From the NCBI RefSeq assembly GCF_002029235.1, contig NZ_MZGV01000023.1, positions 1-64,000 of the forward strand: 64,000 bases of DNA. Direction: 5' to 3'. How positions within the stretch are numbered: position 1 is the first letter of the stretch; every line of letters begins with the position of its first letter. Below the pieces are notes generated by a model. That model did no database searches. It was not told where the DNA came from and saw only the letters and a list, made by a program, of their open reading frames with translations. Source of the DNA: Clostridium oryzae (GTDB lineage Bacteria > Bacillota > Clostridia > Clostridiales > Clostridiaceae). Of the stretch, positions 1 through 7,651 are shown one piece after another. Both the position numbers and the translations under genes were made by a program.

Positions 1-3
1 TAT

Positions 4-32
4 TTGACTTTTAATGACATATTTGTTATTAT
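4..32 (+). promoter_or_regulatory. promoter of abrB
   Basis: A -35 box TTGACT (4-9) and a -10 box TATTAT (27-32) are separated by 17 bp. Transcription would begin around position 39, giving a short leader before the ribosome binding site at 62-68. This is a sigma-A-type match by eye. Confidence 0.55.
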
Positions 33-75
33 CTATTGTGAAAGATGTCGAATAATGTATAAGGGAGGAACTCAA

Positions 76-321
76 ATGAAATCAACAGGAGTAGTAAGAA
101 GAGTAGATGAATTAGGAAGAATAGTTATTCCTATAGAATTAAGAAGGACTTTGGATATCGCTGAAAAAGATGCCCTTGAAATATACGTAGATGGTGAGCA
201 AATAATATTAAAAAAGTATGAGCCAGCTTGTATATTCTGCGGTGACGCTAGAGATGTTATCAATTATAAGGGTAAAAATATCTGCAAGCACTGTCTTGAA
301 GAATTAAAAAACGGTAAATAG
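76..321 (+). CDS. abrB: AbrB/SpoVT-family transition-state regulator
   Basis: Small DNA-binding global regulator of 81 residues. The N-terminal half (about 1-50) has the swapped-hairpin AbrB signature, with VRRVDELGRIVIP followed by ELRRTLDI. The C-terminal tail carries two Cys pairs (Cys52/Cys55 and Cys70/Cys73), a pattern often seen in clostridial AbrB proteins and suggestive of metal binding. I start at the ATG at 76 because GGGAGG lies eight bases upstream; the longer reading frame from position 4 has no such site. AbrB proteins act as dimers or tetramers that repress stationary-phase genes; targets here are not visible. In Bacillus abrB is also adjacent to rsmI and the trmN6-like gene, as here. 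A strong terminator follows. Confidence 0.93.
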   Translation: MKSTGVVRRVDELGRIVIPIELRRTLDIAEKDALEIYVDGEQIILKKYEPACIFCGDARDVINYKGKNICKHCLEELKNGK

Positions 322-340
322 TCTATTAACCAATTTACAG

Positions 341-366
341 CACTGGCATACACATGCCAGTGTTTT
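341..366 (+). terminator. intrinsic terminator after abrB
   Basis: The 9-bp stem CACTGGCAT/ATGCCAGTG (341-349 and 354-362) with a 4-nt loop is followed by TTTT, 20 bases after the abrB stop codon. Confidence 0.8.
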
Positions 367-396
367 AATATTACTAAATTTTATGCCTAAAAAACT

Positions 397-436
397 AAAC
401 GGGAAAGTATTTCATTAAGAAATTCTTTCCCGTTTT
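397..436. terminator. terminator between abrB and the NlpC/P60 gene
   Basis: An 11-bp perfect inverted repeat, AAACGGGAAAG at 397-407 and CTTTCCCGTTT at 425-435, has A-rich and T-rich edges, so it could stop transcription from either side. It most likely serves the minus-strand hydrolase gene that ends at 471. Confidence 0.7.
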
Positions 437-470
437 ATTTATCATGTTTTTTAACAAATTATGTTCTTAA

Positions 471-1658
471 TTATCTAACCCTTCTTGCACCTGCAAAATC
501 ACTCCTGTTAAGTGGAGAGATTTTTATAACATCACCAGTTCTAGGTGAGTGAATATAACAACCATTTCCTATGTACATTCCTACATGATGTACAGGGCTT
601 CCAAAGAATACCAAATCTCCTGGTTGCAAATCCGATGATGACACTGGAGTACCATATCGTGATTGGTCACCGCTGCTTCTAGGTAAATTTACTCCGAAAT
701 GTGCATAAACATATTTCATAAAACCTGAGCAATCAAAACCAGTAGACGGTGAAGTTCCTCCCCAATGATAAGGAGTTCCTCTAAATGTCATAGCATATTG
801 TACAACAGCATCTGTGGAATAACTAGCATTTCCTGGATCAGAAGAAGGTATATTTATGCTTCCTCTTGAATATGTTTTTCTTGTAGGTGTTGTCTTAGCT
901 ACTGTAACTCTTGCCGCAGCTGCTTTAGCTTTGGCTGCTGCATTTTCTTTAGCCTTTATTTTGCTATCAATTGACATAATCAATGATACATATTTATCGA
1001 CTTTCTTATCAGAACCTTTTGCAGCTATCTCCTCTTTTTTAATAAGCTTATTCTGTTCAGTTCTAGTATCTTTCATTTCAGCCATTTTAGTTTCATTAGC
1101 TTGTTTAACTTTTATTAACGCAGCTTCCTCTTTATCTAACTGCTGCTTCTTACTCTGTAATTCTGCCTTGGCCTGCTTATGTTCCTGTATAAGATTCTTG
1201 TCAAAAGCAGCAATCTTGCTTACAGCTTCAACCCTTGTCAAAAGATCAGAAAAACTTTTACTGCTAAGTATTACTGACAGATATCCAGTACTTCCATTTT
1301 CATAGGCAGCACTCAATCTCTCATCCAAAAGTTTCTGCTGCTTCTCAAGTTTTACTTGTTCAGTATTAATAAAATTTTGAACCTTCTCAATACTATTCTC
1401 ATATTTCTTTATATCAACTTTATTTTTATTAACTTCCTTCAATAATTCTTCTATTTTTCCGTCCATCATTTCGATTGAACTTTCTAACTTGTCGATTTTA
1501 GATTGGTGTTTTTTATAGGATTTCATATACTTTTGTTTCTCTTGTATAGCCTTCGCTTTTTGACTTTTAAGCTCTCCCATAGACACAGCCATTGTGTTTG
1601 TTCCTAATGAAATCGTTAACCCAACAGCTAACAAAACCGCAAATATTTTCTTATTCAA
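471..1658 (-). CDS. secreted coiled-coil NlpC/P60 peptidoglycan hydrolase
   Basis: Predicted cell-wall endopeptidase cutting gamma-D-Glu bonds in stem peptides outside the cell. A signal peptide is followed by a long Lys/Glu/Gln-rich coiled coil (about residues 30-250, like the PcsB/CwlO N-terminal region), an Ala/Lys- and Ser/Thr-rich linker, and a C-terminal NlpC/P60 domain of about 110 residues with the catalytic Cys in FDCSGF, a His in HHVGMYIG and a further His in YIHSPRTG. A possible upstream ATG at 1673 lacks a good ribosome site, whereas GGAG lies eight bases before a TTG at 1658 that yields MNKKIFAVLL, a proper signal-peptide start. Transcribed alone. The coiled coil may need activation, for example by FtsEX-like proteins; that is family knowledge only. 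Confidence 0.9.
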   Translation of the reverse strand: MNKKIFAVLLAVGLTISLGTNTMAVSMGELKSQKAKAIQEKQKYMKSYKKHQSKIDKLESSIEMMDGKIEELLKEVNKNKVDIKKYENSIEKVQNFINTEQVKLEKQQKLLDERLSAAYENGSTGYLSVILSSKSFSDLLTRVEAVSKIAAFDKNLIQEHKQAKAELQSKKQQLDKEEAALIKVKQANETKMAEMKDTRTEQNKLIKKEEIAAKGSDKKVDKYVSLIMSIDSKIKAKENAAAKAKAAAARVTVAKTTPTRKTYSRGSINIPSSDPGNASYSTDAVVQYAMTFRGTPYHWGGTSPSTGFDCSGFMKYVYAHFGVNLPRSSGDQSRYGTPVSSSDLQPGDLVFFGSPVHHVGMYIGNGCYIHSPRTGDVIKISPLNRSDFAGARRVR

Positions 1659-1686
1659 ACCATCCCACTCCATAGTCCTAAGTATA

Positions 1687-1729
1687 GAGCAGTTCCACCC
1701 CCTCGTATATTTACTTTCACCAACTGCTC
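1687..1729 (-). promoter_or_regulatory. 5' UTR hairpin of the NlpC/P60 gene
   Basis: Perfect 8-bp inverted repeat GAGCAGTT/AACTGCTC (1722-1729 and 1687-1694). Its 27-nt loop contains the purine-rich run GAGGGGGTGG. It sits in the leader of the hydrolase mRNA, about 30 bases before the start codon. I looked for c-di-AMP and c-di-GMP riboswitch signatures, which can precede wall hydrolases, and did not find them. Confidence 0.35.
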
Positions 1730-1768
1730 GTCCACTAAAAACGAATATGTATTGATGAATATATTAAT

Positions 1769-1798
1769 AGTATAACACTTTTTCCATTAAACTCACAA
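1769..1798 (-). promoter_or_regulatory. promoter of the NlpC/P60 gene
   Basis: On the minus strand TTGTGA (1798-1793) and TATACT (1774-1769) are separated by 18 bp, about 100 bases upstream of the start codon. The rest of the gap 1800-1935 is AT-rich and holds repeated TTAATATTAAG words but no gene. Confidence 0.4.
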
Positions 1799-1935
1799 CT
1801 TTAATCATATACATTTCATAATTTGTTAAAACTTTTTTGGATATTTTATAAAATTTATCATTTTTTTTGGACTTTTGTTATTAATATTAAGATATTATTA
1901 ATAGTTTATCAAGTACTTTAGTATTAACTATTAAT

Positions 1936-1970
1936 ATTAAGGTCATTTTTCTGGAAAAAATGGCCTTAAT
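1936..1970 (-). terminator. hairpin downstream of rsmI
   Basis: A 15-bp near-perfect stem (1936-1950 and 1956-1970, one G-T wobble) with a 5-nt loop lies about 80 bases after the rsmI stop codon. The T-run is poor, so it may be a weak terminator or a 3'-end processing hairpin. Confidence 0.5.
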
Positions 1971-2051
1971 ACATGCTTTTTAATGCCTATTAATGCGTTT
2001 TTTATTACTTTTTACAATGCAAGTGAACTATAAATATGCTTGATACGTATA

Positions 2052-2897
2052 CTATAAGTCTATAGAATAATTATATATTTCTGACTTCTTCATATTTCTA
2101 TCTTTTGCTACCATTTTTACTGCTTCTTTTTTGCTGAAGCCTTCTCCAATGTATTTTTTTATATGATCCTCTATACTTATATCATTCCATACACTTCTTG
2201 CTTCGCTAAGAATTTCTTCTTTACTTTTTCCTTCAAGTACTAAAACATATTCCCCTTTCGGTGAATTTTCATCATAATACTTTATAATCTCATCCAAGCT
2301 TCCTCTCATAATTTCCTCGTGCAGCTTTGTAAGTTCTCTGCATATCGATATATTCCTATTTCCGAAACCTTTTCTTAGAAATGTCAACGTTTCTAAAAGC
2401 CTATGTGGAGCTTCATAGAAAATTATCGTTTCTATTCTGCTGGTTAAATTAGCTGTGATCTCTTCCTTGCTTTTATTATCTCTTGGTATAAAACCATAGA
2501 ATATAAACTTAGAAGTGTCCAATCCCGAGTACACTAAAGCTGTAGTTATAGCTGTAGCCCCTGGAAGCACCTCAAAAGCTATATCATTATCTATGCATTT
2601 CCTAACAAGTGTACTTCCAGGATCAGAAATTCCTGGAGTTCCAGCATCAGTTATTACTGCAATATTTTCACCAGCACGTAGTCTTTCAATAATTTCATTA
2701 CTTTTTGTATTTTCATTAAATTTATGATAACTGATTAATGTTTTTTTTATTTTGTAATGATTCAACAGCTTTAATGATTGCCTTGTATCCTCTGCTGCAA
2801 TAGTATCAACGTTCTCTAAAACTTCTAATGCCCTTAGAGTTATATCCTTCAAATTCCCTATCGGAGTTGGTACTAAGTACAATTTCCCGTATTCCAT
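2052..2897 (-). CDS. rsmI: 16S rRNA (cytidine1402-2'-O)-methyltransferase RsmI
   Basis: SAM-dependent enzyme of the tetrapyrrole-methylase fold that methylates C1402 in the ribosomal P site. Diagnostic strings are LYLVPTPIGNLKDITLRAL at the N terminus, AEDTRQSLKLLNHY, ITDAGTPGISDPG, and FYEAPHRLLETL in the middle. I use the ATG at 2897 because GGAAGG lies nine bases upstream; the longer start at 2915 would overlap the preceding gene. About 281 residues, the normal length. It follows the trmN6-like gene with no gap, as in Bacillus, so the two form a small rRNA/tRNA modification operon. Confidence 0.95.
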   Translation of the reverse strand: MEYGKLYLVPTPIGNLKDITLRALEVLENVDTIAAEDTRQSLKLLNHYKIKKTLISYHKFNENTKSNEIIERLRAGENIAVITDAGTPGISDPGSTLVRKCIDNDIAFEVLPGATAITTALVYSGLDTSKFIFYGFIPRDNKSKEEITANLTSRIETIIFYEAPHRLLETLTFLRKGFGNRNISICRELTKLHEEIMRGSLDEIIKYYDENSPKGEYVLVLEGKSKEEILSEARSVWNDISIEDHIKKYIGEGFSKKEAVKMVAKDRNMKKSEIYNYSIDL

Positions 2898-2898
2898 T

Positions 2899-3642
2899 TT
2901 ATATTTTCCTTCCATATATCGAATCTATTTCTTCGCTGTAGCCTCCAGTATCTTTATAGATGTATAGCGGTTTTTCCCAGCGTAGAAATTTACCGCCATA
3001 ATTTTGTGCCTCTATAAGCATAATATTAGGAGGTTTCTTTGTATTAGGATGCACTGGTCTTATAACTTTAGGCTCTATTTTATACTTCCTCATCGCACAA
3101 ATAATATCAGCTATTCTTTCCGGCCTATGTACCATGTATAGCCTTCCGTTATCTTTTAGTACAGCCTTAGCTGCTGCTATTACATCGTCAATATTACAAC
3201 ATATTTCATGACGTGCGATGGCTTCACTATCCTCTTCATTGATTATCCCTGAATTACATAGCTTGTAAGGAGGATTTACTGTTACTACATCCACCTTCTC
3301 AATTTTTTTTAGTTTATCCGTATCCTTAAGGTCCATTTCAATGAATTGTATTTTTTCCTGAAGCTTGTTATATATTGCACTCCTGTTAGCCATTTCAACC
3401 ATTTCTTTTTGAATTTCTATTCCATAAACAATTTCTGGCTTCATTTTACCACATATTATAAATGGCACAATTCCAGTACCCGAACACAAATCTAATACTT
3501 TCATATCTTTTTTTACTCTTGCAAAATTAGCTAATAAAACAGCATCCACTCCAAATCTAAATGAATGCTTTTTCTGTATCAGATATATGCCATTTAATTG
3601 TAAATCGTCTAAAGTCTCATCATCTCTAATAAGTTTCTCCAT
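2899..3642 (-). CDS. tRNA1(Val) adenine-37 N6-methyltransferase-like protein (TrmN6/YabB)
   Basis: A Rossmann-fold SAM-dependent methyltransferase of 247 residues. It shows the SAM-binding motif VLDLCSGTGIVPF (about residues 49-61), the acidic strand YGIEIQKEMVEMA, and the adenine-N6 catalytic motif NPPYK (about 124-128), which marks N6-adenine methylases. The N terminus DDLQLNGIYLIQKKHSFRFGVD is typical of the YfiC/YabB family. The start ATG is preceded by GAGAGGG. It sits directly upstream of rsmI. The tRNA target is inferred from the family and has not been tested in clostridia as far as the sequence can tell. Confidence 0.88.
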   Translation of the reverse strand: MEKLIRDDETLDDLQLNGIYLIQKKHSFRFGVDAVLLANFARVKKDMKVLDLCSGTGIVPFIICGKMKPEIVYGIEIQKEMVEMANRSAIYNKLQEKIQFIEMDLKDTDKLKKIEKVDVVTVNPPYKLCNSGIINEEDSEAIARHEICCNIDDVIAAAKAVLKDNGRLYMVHRPERIADIICAMRKYKIEPKVIRPVHPNTKKPPNIMLIEAQNYGGKFLRWEKPLYIYKDTGGYSEEIDSIYGRKI

Positions 3643-3673
3643 GAATCCCTCTCATTTCAATATTAATTATCAC

Positions 3674-4153
3674 TCATTTGAATTTATACTTTAGTACTAC
3701 ATCTTCACCGGCCTTAACATCCTCACCTATATTCAACTCTATAAAGCATATATTATCCATATTCGTTATTAGTACCGGAGTAATAAATGAACAATTTCTT
3801 TCTTTTATGTATTCTCTATCAAACCTCAATATAGCGTCACCAGCTTTTACCTTCTTACCTTCTTCCACAAGTCTATGAAAGCCTTCTCCACATAGACACA
3901 CGGTATCCAGTCCTACATGAACCAACACCTCTACTTTGTTATCTAAAAGCAGTCCAAAAGCGTGATTTGTTTTAAATATTAAGGTAATTTCTCCATCAGC
4001 AGGAGCAACTACAGTATCTCCAGTTGCTTCTATAGCTATACCATCTCCGGCCATCTTCTCAGCAAAGATATCATCAGGAATTTTGGTCAAATCCACAACT
4101 TTGCCATCGATAGGCGCAAGCAATTTATAACTTCTTCTTATAAAGTCAAGCAT
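3674..4153 (-). CDS. PTS glucose-type EIIA component (Crr-like)
   Basis: A free-standing cytosolic EIIA(Glc)-type phosphocarrier of 159 residues, the usual size. It has the two active-site histidines, His64 in NHAFG and the phosphorylated His79 in VHVGLDTV. The hallmark start LLAPIDGKVVDL and the GDGIAIEATGDTVVAPADG strand are intact. It receives phosphate from HPr and passes it to an EIIB; no EIIBC gene is adjacent, so it must serve permeases encoded elsewhere. Transcribed alone from a consensus promoter, with AGGAGG just before the ATG. The downstream gene trmN6 begins 32 bases after its stop. Confidence 0.93.
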   Translation of the reverse strand: MLDFIRRSYKLLAPIDGKVVDLTKIPDDIFAEKMAGDGIAIEATGDTVVAPADGEITLIFKTNHAFGLLLDNKVEVLVHVGLDTVCLCGEGFHRLVEEGKKVKAGDAILRFDREYIKERNCSFITPVLITNMDNICFIELNIGEDVKAGEDVVLKYKFK

Positions 4154-4183
4154 AACGCTCCTCCTACATTATTCATTAACGCT

Positions 4184-4212
4184 ATTATAATCAACAGTGT
4201 ATCTATTGTCAA
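4184..4212 (-). promoter_or_regulatory. consensus promoter of the PTS EIIA gene
   Basis: On the minus strand TTGACA (4212-4207), a 17-bp spacer and TATAAT (4189-4184): a perfect sigma-A promoter about 30 bp upstream of the start codon. Confidence 0.8.
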
Positions 4213-4379
4213 TTTAGCAGTTTAAAACAAGTTAATAGGCAAATTCAGCTTGAAAATTAGGTATTTTGAGTTATACTATTATTGGCAATCTATTTTTAGC
4301 ATAACCCAGCATATACAATTAATTATGCTGTTGAAATCTATTTATATTTATAGACTATATGAAAGGATGATACATAAAC

Positions 4380-5771
4380 ATGGCAAAATTACTTATTCGG
4401 GATTTATTCAGAAACGAAAAAGATTATATTGATAAATCCATAACTATTTCCGGTTGGATCAGAACCATTAGAAGTTCAAATGCTTTTGGTTTTATAGAAG
4501 TAAATGACGGAAGCTTTTTTAAGAACCTTCAAATAGTGTTTGATGCAAACTTAGACAATTTTAAAGAAATATGCAAACTGCATATAAGTTCTTCTATAAC
4601 AGTAACTGGTACTTTAATAGCCACTCCCGATGCAAAGCAGCCTTTTGAAATTCATGCCACTTCATTGGTGGTTGAAGGGCACTCTTCCTCAGATTATCCG
4701 CTTCAGAAGAAGAGACACAGTTTTGAGTTTCTAAGGGAAATTGCTCATTTGAGACCTAGAAGTAACACATTTTCTGCTGTATTTAGAGTTCGTTCCATTG
4801 CCGCTTTTGCGATACACAAATTTTTTCAAGAACGAAATTTTGTGTATACAAATACACCTTTAATAACTGGAAGTGACTGTGAAGGTGCCGGAGAAATGTT
4901 TAGAGTCACAACTTTGGATTTGGAGAATCTTCCAAAAGACAAATCCGGTAAGGTTGATTATTCCAAAGACTTCTTTGGAAAAGAAACAAGTCTTACTGTT
5001 AGTGGGCAGTTAGCTGCTGAAGCATATGCTCTTGCTTTTAGAAACGTTTATACCTTCGGTCCAACTTTCAGAGCTGAAAATTCTAACACAACTCGTCATG
5101 CTTCAGAGTTCTGGATGATAGAACCAGAAATGGCGTTTGCAGACCTTAATTATGATATGGAAGTTGCAGAAGAAATGATTAAATATATTATAAAGTATGT
5201 TATGGACAACGCACCTGAAGAGATAGATTTTTTCAATAAATTCATAGATAAAGGACTTCTAGATAGATTAAATAATGTTGTAAACTCAGAATTTGCAAAA
5301 ATAAGTTATACAGAAGCTGTTGATATCTTAAAGAAAGCTCCAAAAGAATTCTCTTATCCAGTAGAATGGGGCTGCGATCTACAAACAGAGCATGAAAGAT
5401 ACATTACAGAAGAAGTGTATAATAAGCCCGTATTTGTTAAAGATTATCCAAAAGATATAAAGGCTTTCTATATGCGAATGAATGATGATAATAAAACTGT
5501 GGCTGCCGCCGATTTACTTGTACCAGGAGTTGGTGAGATTATAGGTGGAAGCCAAAGAGAAGAGAGACTTGATGTACTTGAGGCACGTATGAAGGAACTT
5601 GGCCTTAATAAAGAAGATTACTGGTGGTACTTAGAGCTTAGAAAATATGGCGGTACCAAACATGCTGGTTTCGGTTTAGGTTTTGAAAGAATTATCATGT
5701 ACATAACAGGTATGTCTAATATAAGAGACGTAATACCTTTCCCAAGAACACCAAACAACGCAGAGTTTTAA
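4380..5771 (+). CDS. asnS: asparaginyl-tRNA synthetase
   Basis: Class IIb aminoacyl-tRNA synthetase charging tRNA(Asn), 463 residues, the normal length. An N-terminal OB-fold anticodon-binding domain (about 15-105, containing [24 protein letters not shown]) precedes the class II core. Motif 2 is seen in [28 protein letters not shown] and motif 3 in [15 protein letters not shown] near the C terminus, ending in [13 protein letters not shown] as in AsnRS. AAAGGA precedes the ATG. No T-box leader is visible upstream. A repeat-type hairpin element follows directly and probably ends the transcript. Confidence 0.96.
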   Translation: MAKLLIRDLFRNEKDYIDKSITISGWIRTIRSSNAFGFIEVNDGSFFKNLQIVFDANLDNFKEICKLHISSSITVTGTLIATPDAKQPFEIHATSLVVEGHSSSDYPLQKKRHSFEFLREIAHLRPRSNTFSAVFRVRSIAAFAIHKFFQERNFVYTNTPLITGSDCEGAGEMFRVTTLDLENLPKDKSGKVDYSKDFFGKETSLTVSGQLAAEAYALAFRNVYTFGPTFRAENSNTTRHASEFWMIEPEMAFADLNYDMEVAEEMIKYIIKYVMDNAPEEIDFFNKFIDKGLLDRLNNVVNSEFAKISYTEAVDILKKAPKEFSYPVEWGCDLQTEHERYITEEVYNKPVFVKDYPKDIKAFYMRMNDDNKTVAAADLLVPGVGEIIGGSQREERLDVLEARMKELGLNKEDYWWYLELRKYGGTKHAGFGLGFERIIMYITGMSNIRDVIPFPRTPNNAEF

Positions 5772-5772
5772 T

Positions 5773-5919
5773 AAGAGAAAAGAGTAAAGAGAAGGTAGAA
5801 ATTCAACTGTGCTGAATTTTAAGGAATTAAATTTTTAGAAATTTCGTTTACCGAAATTTCTTCCTTCACTTTACTCTCTACTCTTTTCTCTTTACTCTTC
5901 TTTAGCTGTGCTGAATTTT
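5773..5919. repeat. type A intergenic palindromic repeat, copy 1
   Basis: Begins AAGAGAAAAGAGTAAAGAGAAGG and ends with the complementary tract CTTCACTTTACTCTC...CTCTT. It contains two inner hairpins: AATTCA...TGAATT and AGAAATTTCG/CGAAATTTCT. The same parts recur near 16.3, 19.6, 20.6, 24.6, 39.3, 46.0 and 52.3 kb, always between genes. This copy fills the gap between asnS and the decayed AraC gene. Confidence 0.75.
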
Positions 5920-5923
5920 GTCC

Positions 5924-6345
5924 TTATCTTTTATTAATAGCTATCCATACCTCTTGACGGTTCTCTTGCATATAACATTCAATAACCGGAAGATCAGCCA
6001 ATTCATATCCTGAATTAGGCAGCCATTCAGTATAAAATTGTTTATATATCTTCTGTGTTGCATTTGGCAATTCTCCATTTCATTTCTAACACTTGAAGGC
6101 AGTACTCCATGAAAATTTTTAAATGCCCTCGTAAATGAATCTTGAGATTCATATCCATATTTTAAGGAAATATCAATTATTCTTTCTGTACCATTCAGCA
6201 AATCAAAAGCCGCCATGGTTAAACGCCTGTTTCTTATATATTCAGACAAAGGCTTGTCAGCTATATATGAAAACATTCTTTGAAAATTATAAACAGAACA
6301 TCCAGCAATTTTAGAAATAGCTTCATAGGATATTTCGTGCCGCAT
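5924..6345 (-). pseudogene. decayed AraC-family regulator with GyrI-like effector domain
   Basis: The open part from 6345 encodes an AraC/XylS double helix-turn-helix (ISYEAISKIAGCSVYNFQRMF, then IIDISLKYGYESQDSFTRAFK). After VRNEMENCQ it runs into nonsense. In another frame, from about 6050 down to a stop at 5924-5926, the DNA encodes KIYKQFYTEWLPNSGYELAD ... EVWIAINKR, which is the end of a GyrI-like ligand domain. So roughly 100 residues of the effector domain have been deleted and the tail is out of frame. The usual N-terminal helix of about 20 residues before EISYE is also missing, with an in-frame stop just upstream. If expressed it would be only a DNA-binding fragment. Confidence 0.8.
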
Positions 6346-6468
6346 TATGCAGCTTCACTATTTATGGCAAACTTATAGTATATCCTTATTTAATGCACTA
6401 CCTGCTGCAGTTGTTAATATACTACTACTAATAATAATTACAATTATATCAATATAAAGGAGTATTCT

Positions 6469-7041
6469 ATGTATAATAACCAATTTTCCTGTTATTCCTA
6501 CTATAATCAATCTGATTTTTCCCTCTTCAATATAAGATATAGCGATACTGAACAAAAATTTGCTGGGTTTAGCGGTGTAGTTACAAGGATTGAAGACTTT
6601 TACGCAATTCAAGATGATGCATCAGCAGGCTGCTATAAATTAATGGCGTTAGAAAACATAGACATGGGACAGGTGAATTTTGTAATATCCCCAGGTACTT
6701 ACTTCGTAGACCATCAAATGATAGAAGTAGGAGATGAGATAACTGGATTCTACGATGCAAATGCACCTGCCATTCTTATTTATCCTCCTCAATATCCTGC
6801 AATTGTTATAGCAAAAAATTCAGTATATCGAAATGTTACTGTAGATTATTTTAATAATCAACTTGTAAGCAGTGATGGAAATTTGAAACTAAATATAGCC
6901 CCCTCTACTAAGCTAATTCTGACAAATGATCAGCCTTTTAACAGATATCCTGGAAAAAGAAATCTAATTGTTGTCTATGGTCCTACTACTAAAAGTATAC
7001 CCGCGCAAACTAGTCCATATAAAATCATTGTTCTATGCTAA
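6469..7041 (+). CDS. uncharacterised 190-residue beta-rich protein
   Basis: I do not recognise a named family with confidence. The ATG has AAGGAG nine bases upstream. There is no signal peptide or membrane segment. The N terminus is rich in Tyr, Asn, Phe and Ser; the middle has GFSGVVTRIEDFYAIQD, then VISPGTYFVDHQMIEVGDEITGFYDANAPAILIYPPQYPA, which reads like an OB-fold or small beta-barrel. The C-terminal half repeats a similar beta pattern (NLKLNIAPSTKLILTNDQPF ... LIVVYGPTTKSIPAQTSP) and could be a second copy of the fold. It is transcribed toward nrdG with a shared hairpin between. No function is proposed. Confidence 0.75.
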   Translation: MYNNQFSCYSYYNQSDFSLFNIRYSDTEQKFAGFSGVVTRIEDFYAIQDDASAGCYKLMALENIDMGQVNFVISPGTYFVDHQMIEVGDEITGFYDANAPAILIYPPQYPAIVIAKNSVYRNVTVDYFNNQLVSSDGNLKLNIAPSTKLILTNDQPFNRYPGKRNLIVVYGPTTKSIPAQTSPYKIIVLC

Positions 7042-7059
7042 ATTAAGATATATTACAAA

Positions 7060-7085
7060 GAGGATTCAGCACGAACTGAATCCTC
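7060..7085. terminator. hairpin between convergent genes
   Basis: A perfect 10-bp stem GAGGATTCAG/CTGAATCCTC (7060-7069, 7076-7085) with a 6-nt loop lies between the 190-residue protein gene and nrdG. The T-run on the plus side is broken, but its position fits a bidirectional terminator. Confidence 0.6.
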
Positions 7086-7105
7086 TCCATCTCTTTACTC
7101 TTCTT

Positions 7106-7627
7106 TTAGTTGTCATAATCAAGGACAACTATTTTTCCACTTTCTTCACTTTTTTGAACATCTATTATCCGCTGGTTGTATGAACCTCTAAATTTTATTG
7201 CCATACTTTGCTTTTCTTGAATAAAAGGTCCGTCAACTAAAACGTCTATATATTTAAGAAGCTCTGCCCATCCAATCCTTCTATCTTTATTTTCAATAAT
7301 ATATTCAAAAGTATAACCGGTATAACACCAAATATTGAGTCCAATATCATGTATATTCTTAGCTAAATAAGCAAATTTATCTGCCTGCTCAAATGGATCA
7401 CCGCCAGAAAACGTAATTCCTCTAAGCATAGGATTATCCTGTATATCTCTGAGTATATCATCCATATCGTAACTTATACCACCATTAAAACTGTGAGTAT
7501 CCTGATTAAAACATCCTTCGCAATCGTGAATACAGCCTTGGGCGAAAAGTACCCGCCTTATACCAGGTCCATTCACTAAACTTTCATATGCAATTCCTGC
7601 TAATCTAACGGCATTACTTTTGCCCAA
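7106..7627 (-). CDS. nrdG: anaerobic ribonucleotide reductase activating enzyme
   Basis: Radical SAM enzyme that installs the glycyl radical on NrdD. The 4Fe-4S/SAM motif CIHDCEGCFN (CxxxCxxC) lies near residue 35, followed by ITFSGGDPFEQ, the conserved GGDP motif. The nominal GTG start at 7636 overlaps its own ribosome site; AGGTGG is five bases before a TTG at 7627, giving MGKSNAVRLAGI, so I choose that. It follows nrdD by about 24 bp, as expected of a two-gene operon. Length about 173 residues is normal. Confidence 0.95.
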   Translation of the reverse strand: MGKSNAVRLAGIAYESLVNGPGIRRVLFAQGCIHDCEGCFNQDTHSFNGGISYDMDDILRDIQDNPMLRGITFSGGDPFEQADKFAYLAKNIHDIGLNIWCYTGYTFEYIIENKDRRIGWAELLKYIDVLVDGPFIQEKQSMAIKFRGSYNQRIIDVQKSEESGKIVVLDYDN

Positions 7628-7651
7628 AACTACCACCTGCTTAAATCAATT

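Noticed and set aside
856..1305. Open frame of 149 codons opposite the NlpC/P60 gene
   Set aside because: Complement of the coiled-coil region; gives a false hydrophobic protein and has no start signals.
1674..1935. Possible c-di-AMP or c-di-GMP riboswitch before the wall hydrolase
   Set aside because: Searched by eye for the conserved cores of these classes and found none; only a simple hairpin remains.
4250..4432. Sixty-codon frame overlapping the asnS start
   Set aside because: Overlaps asnS in another frame, has no ribosome site and no protein-like pattern.
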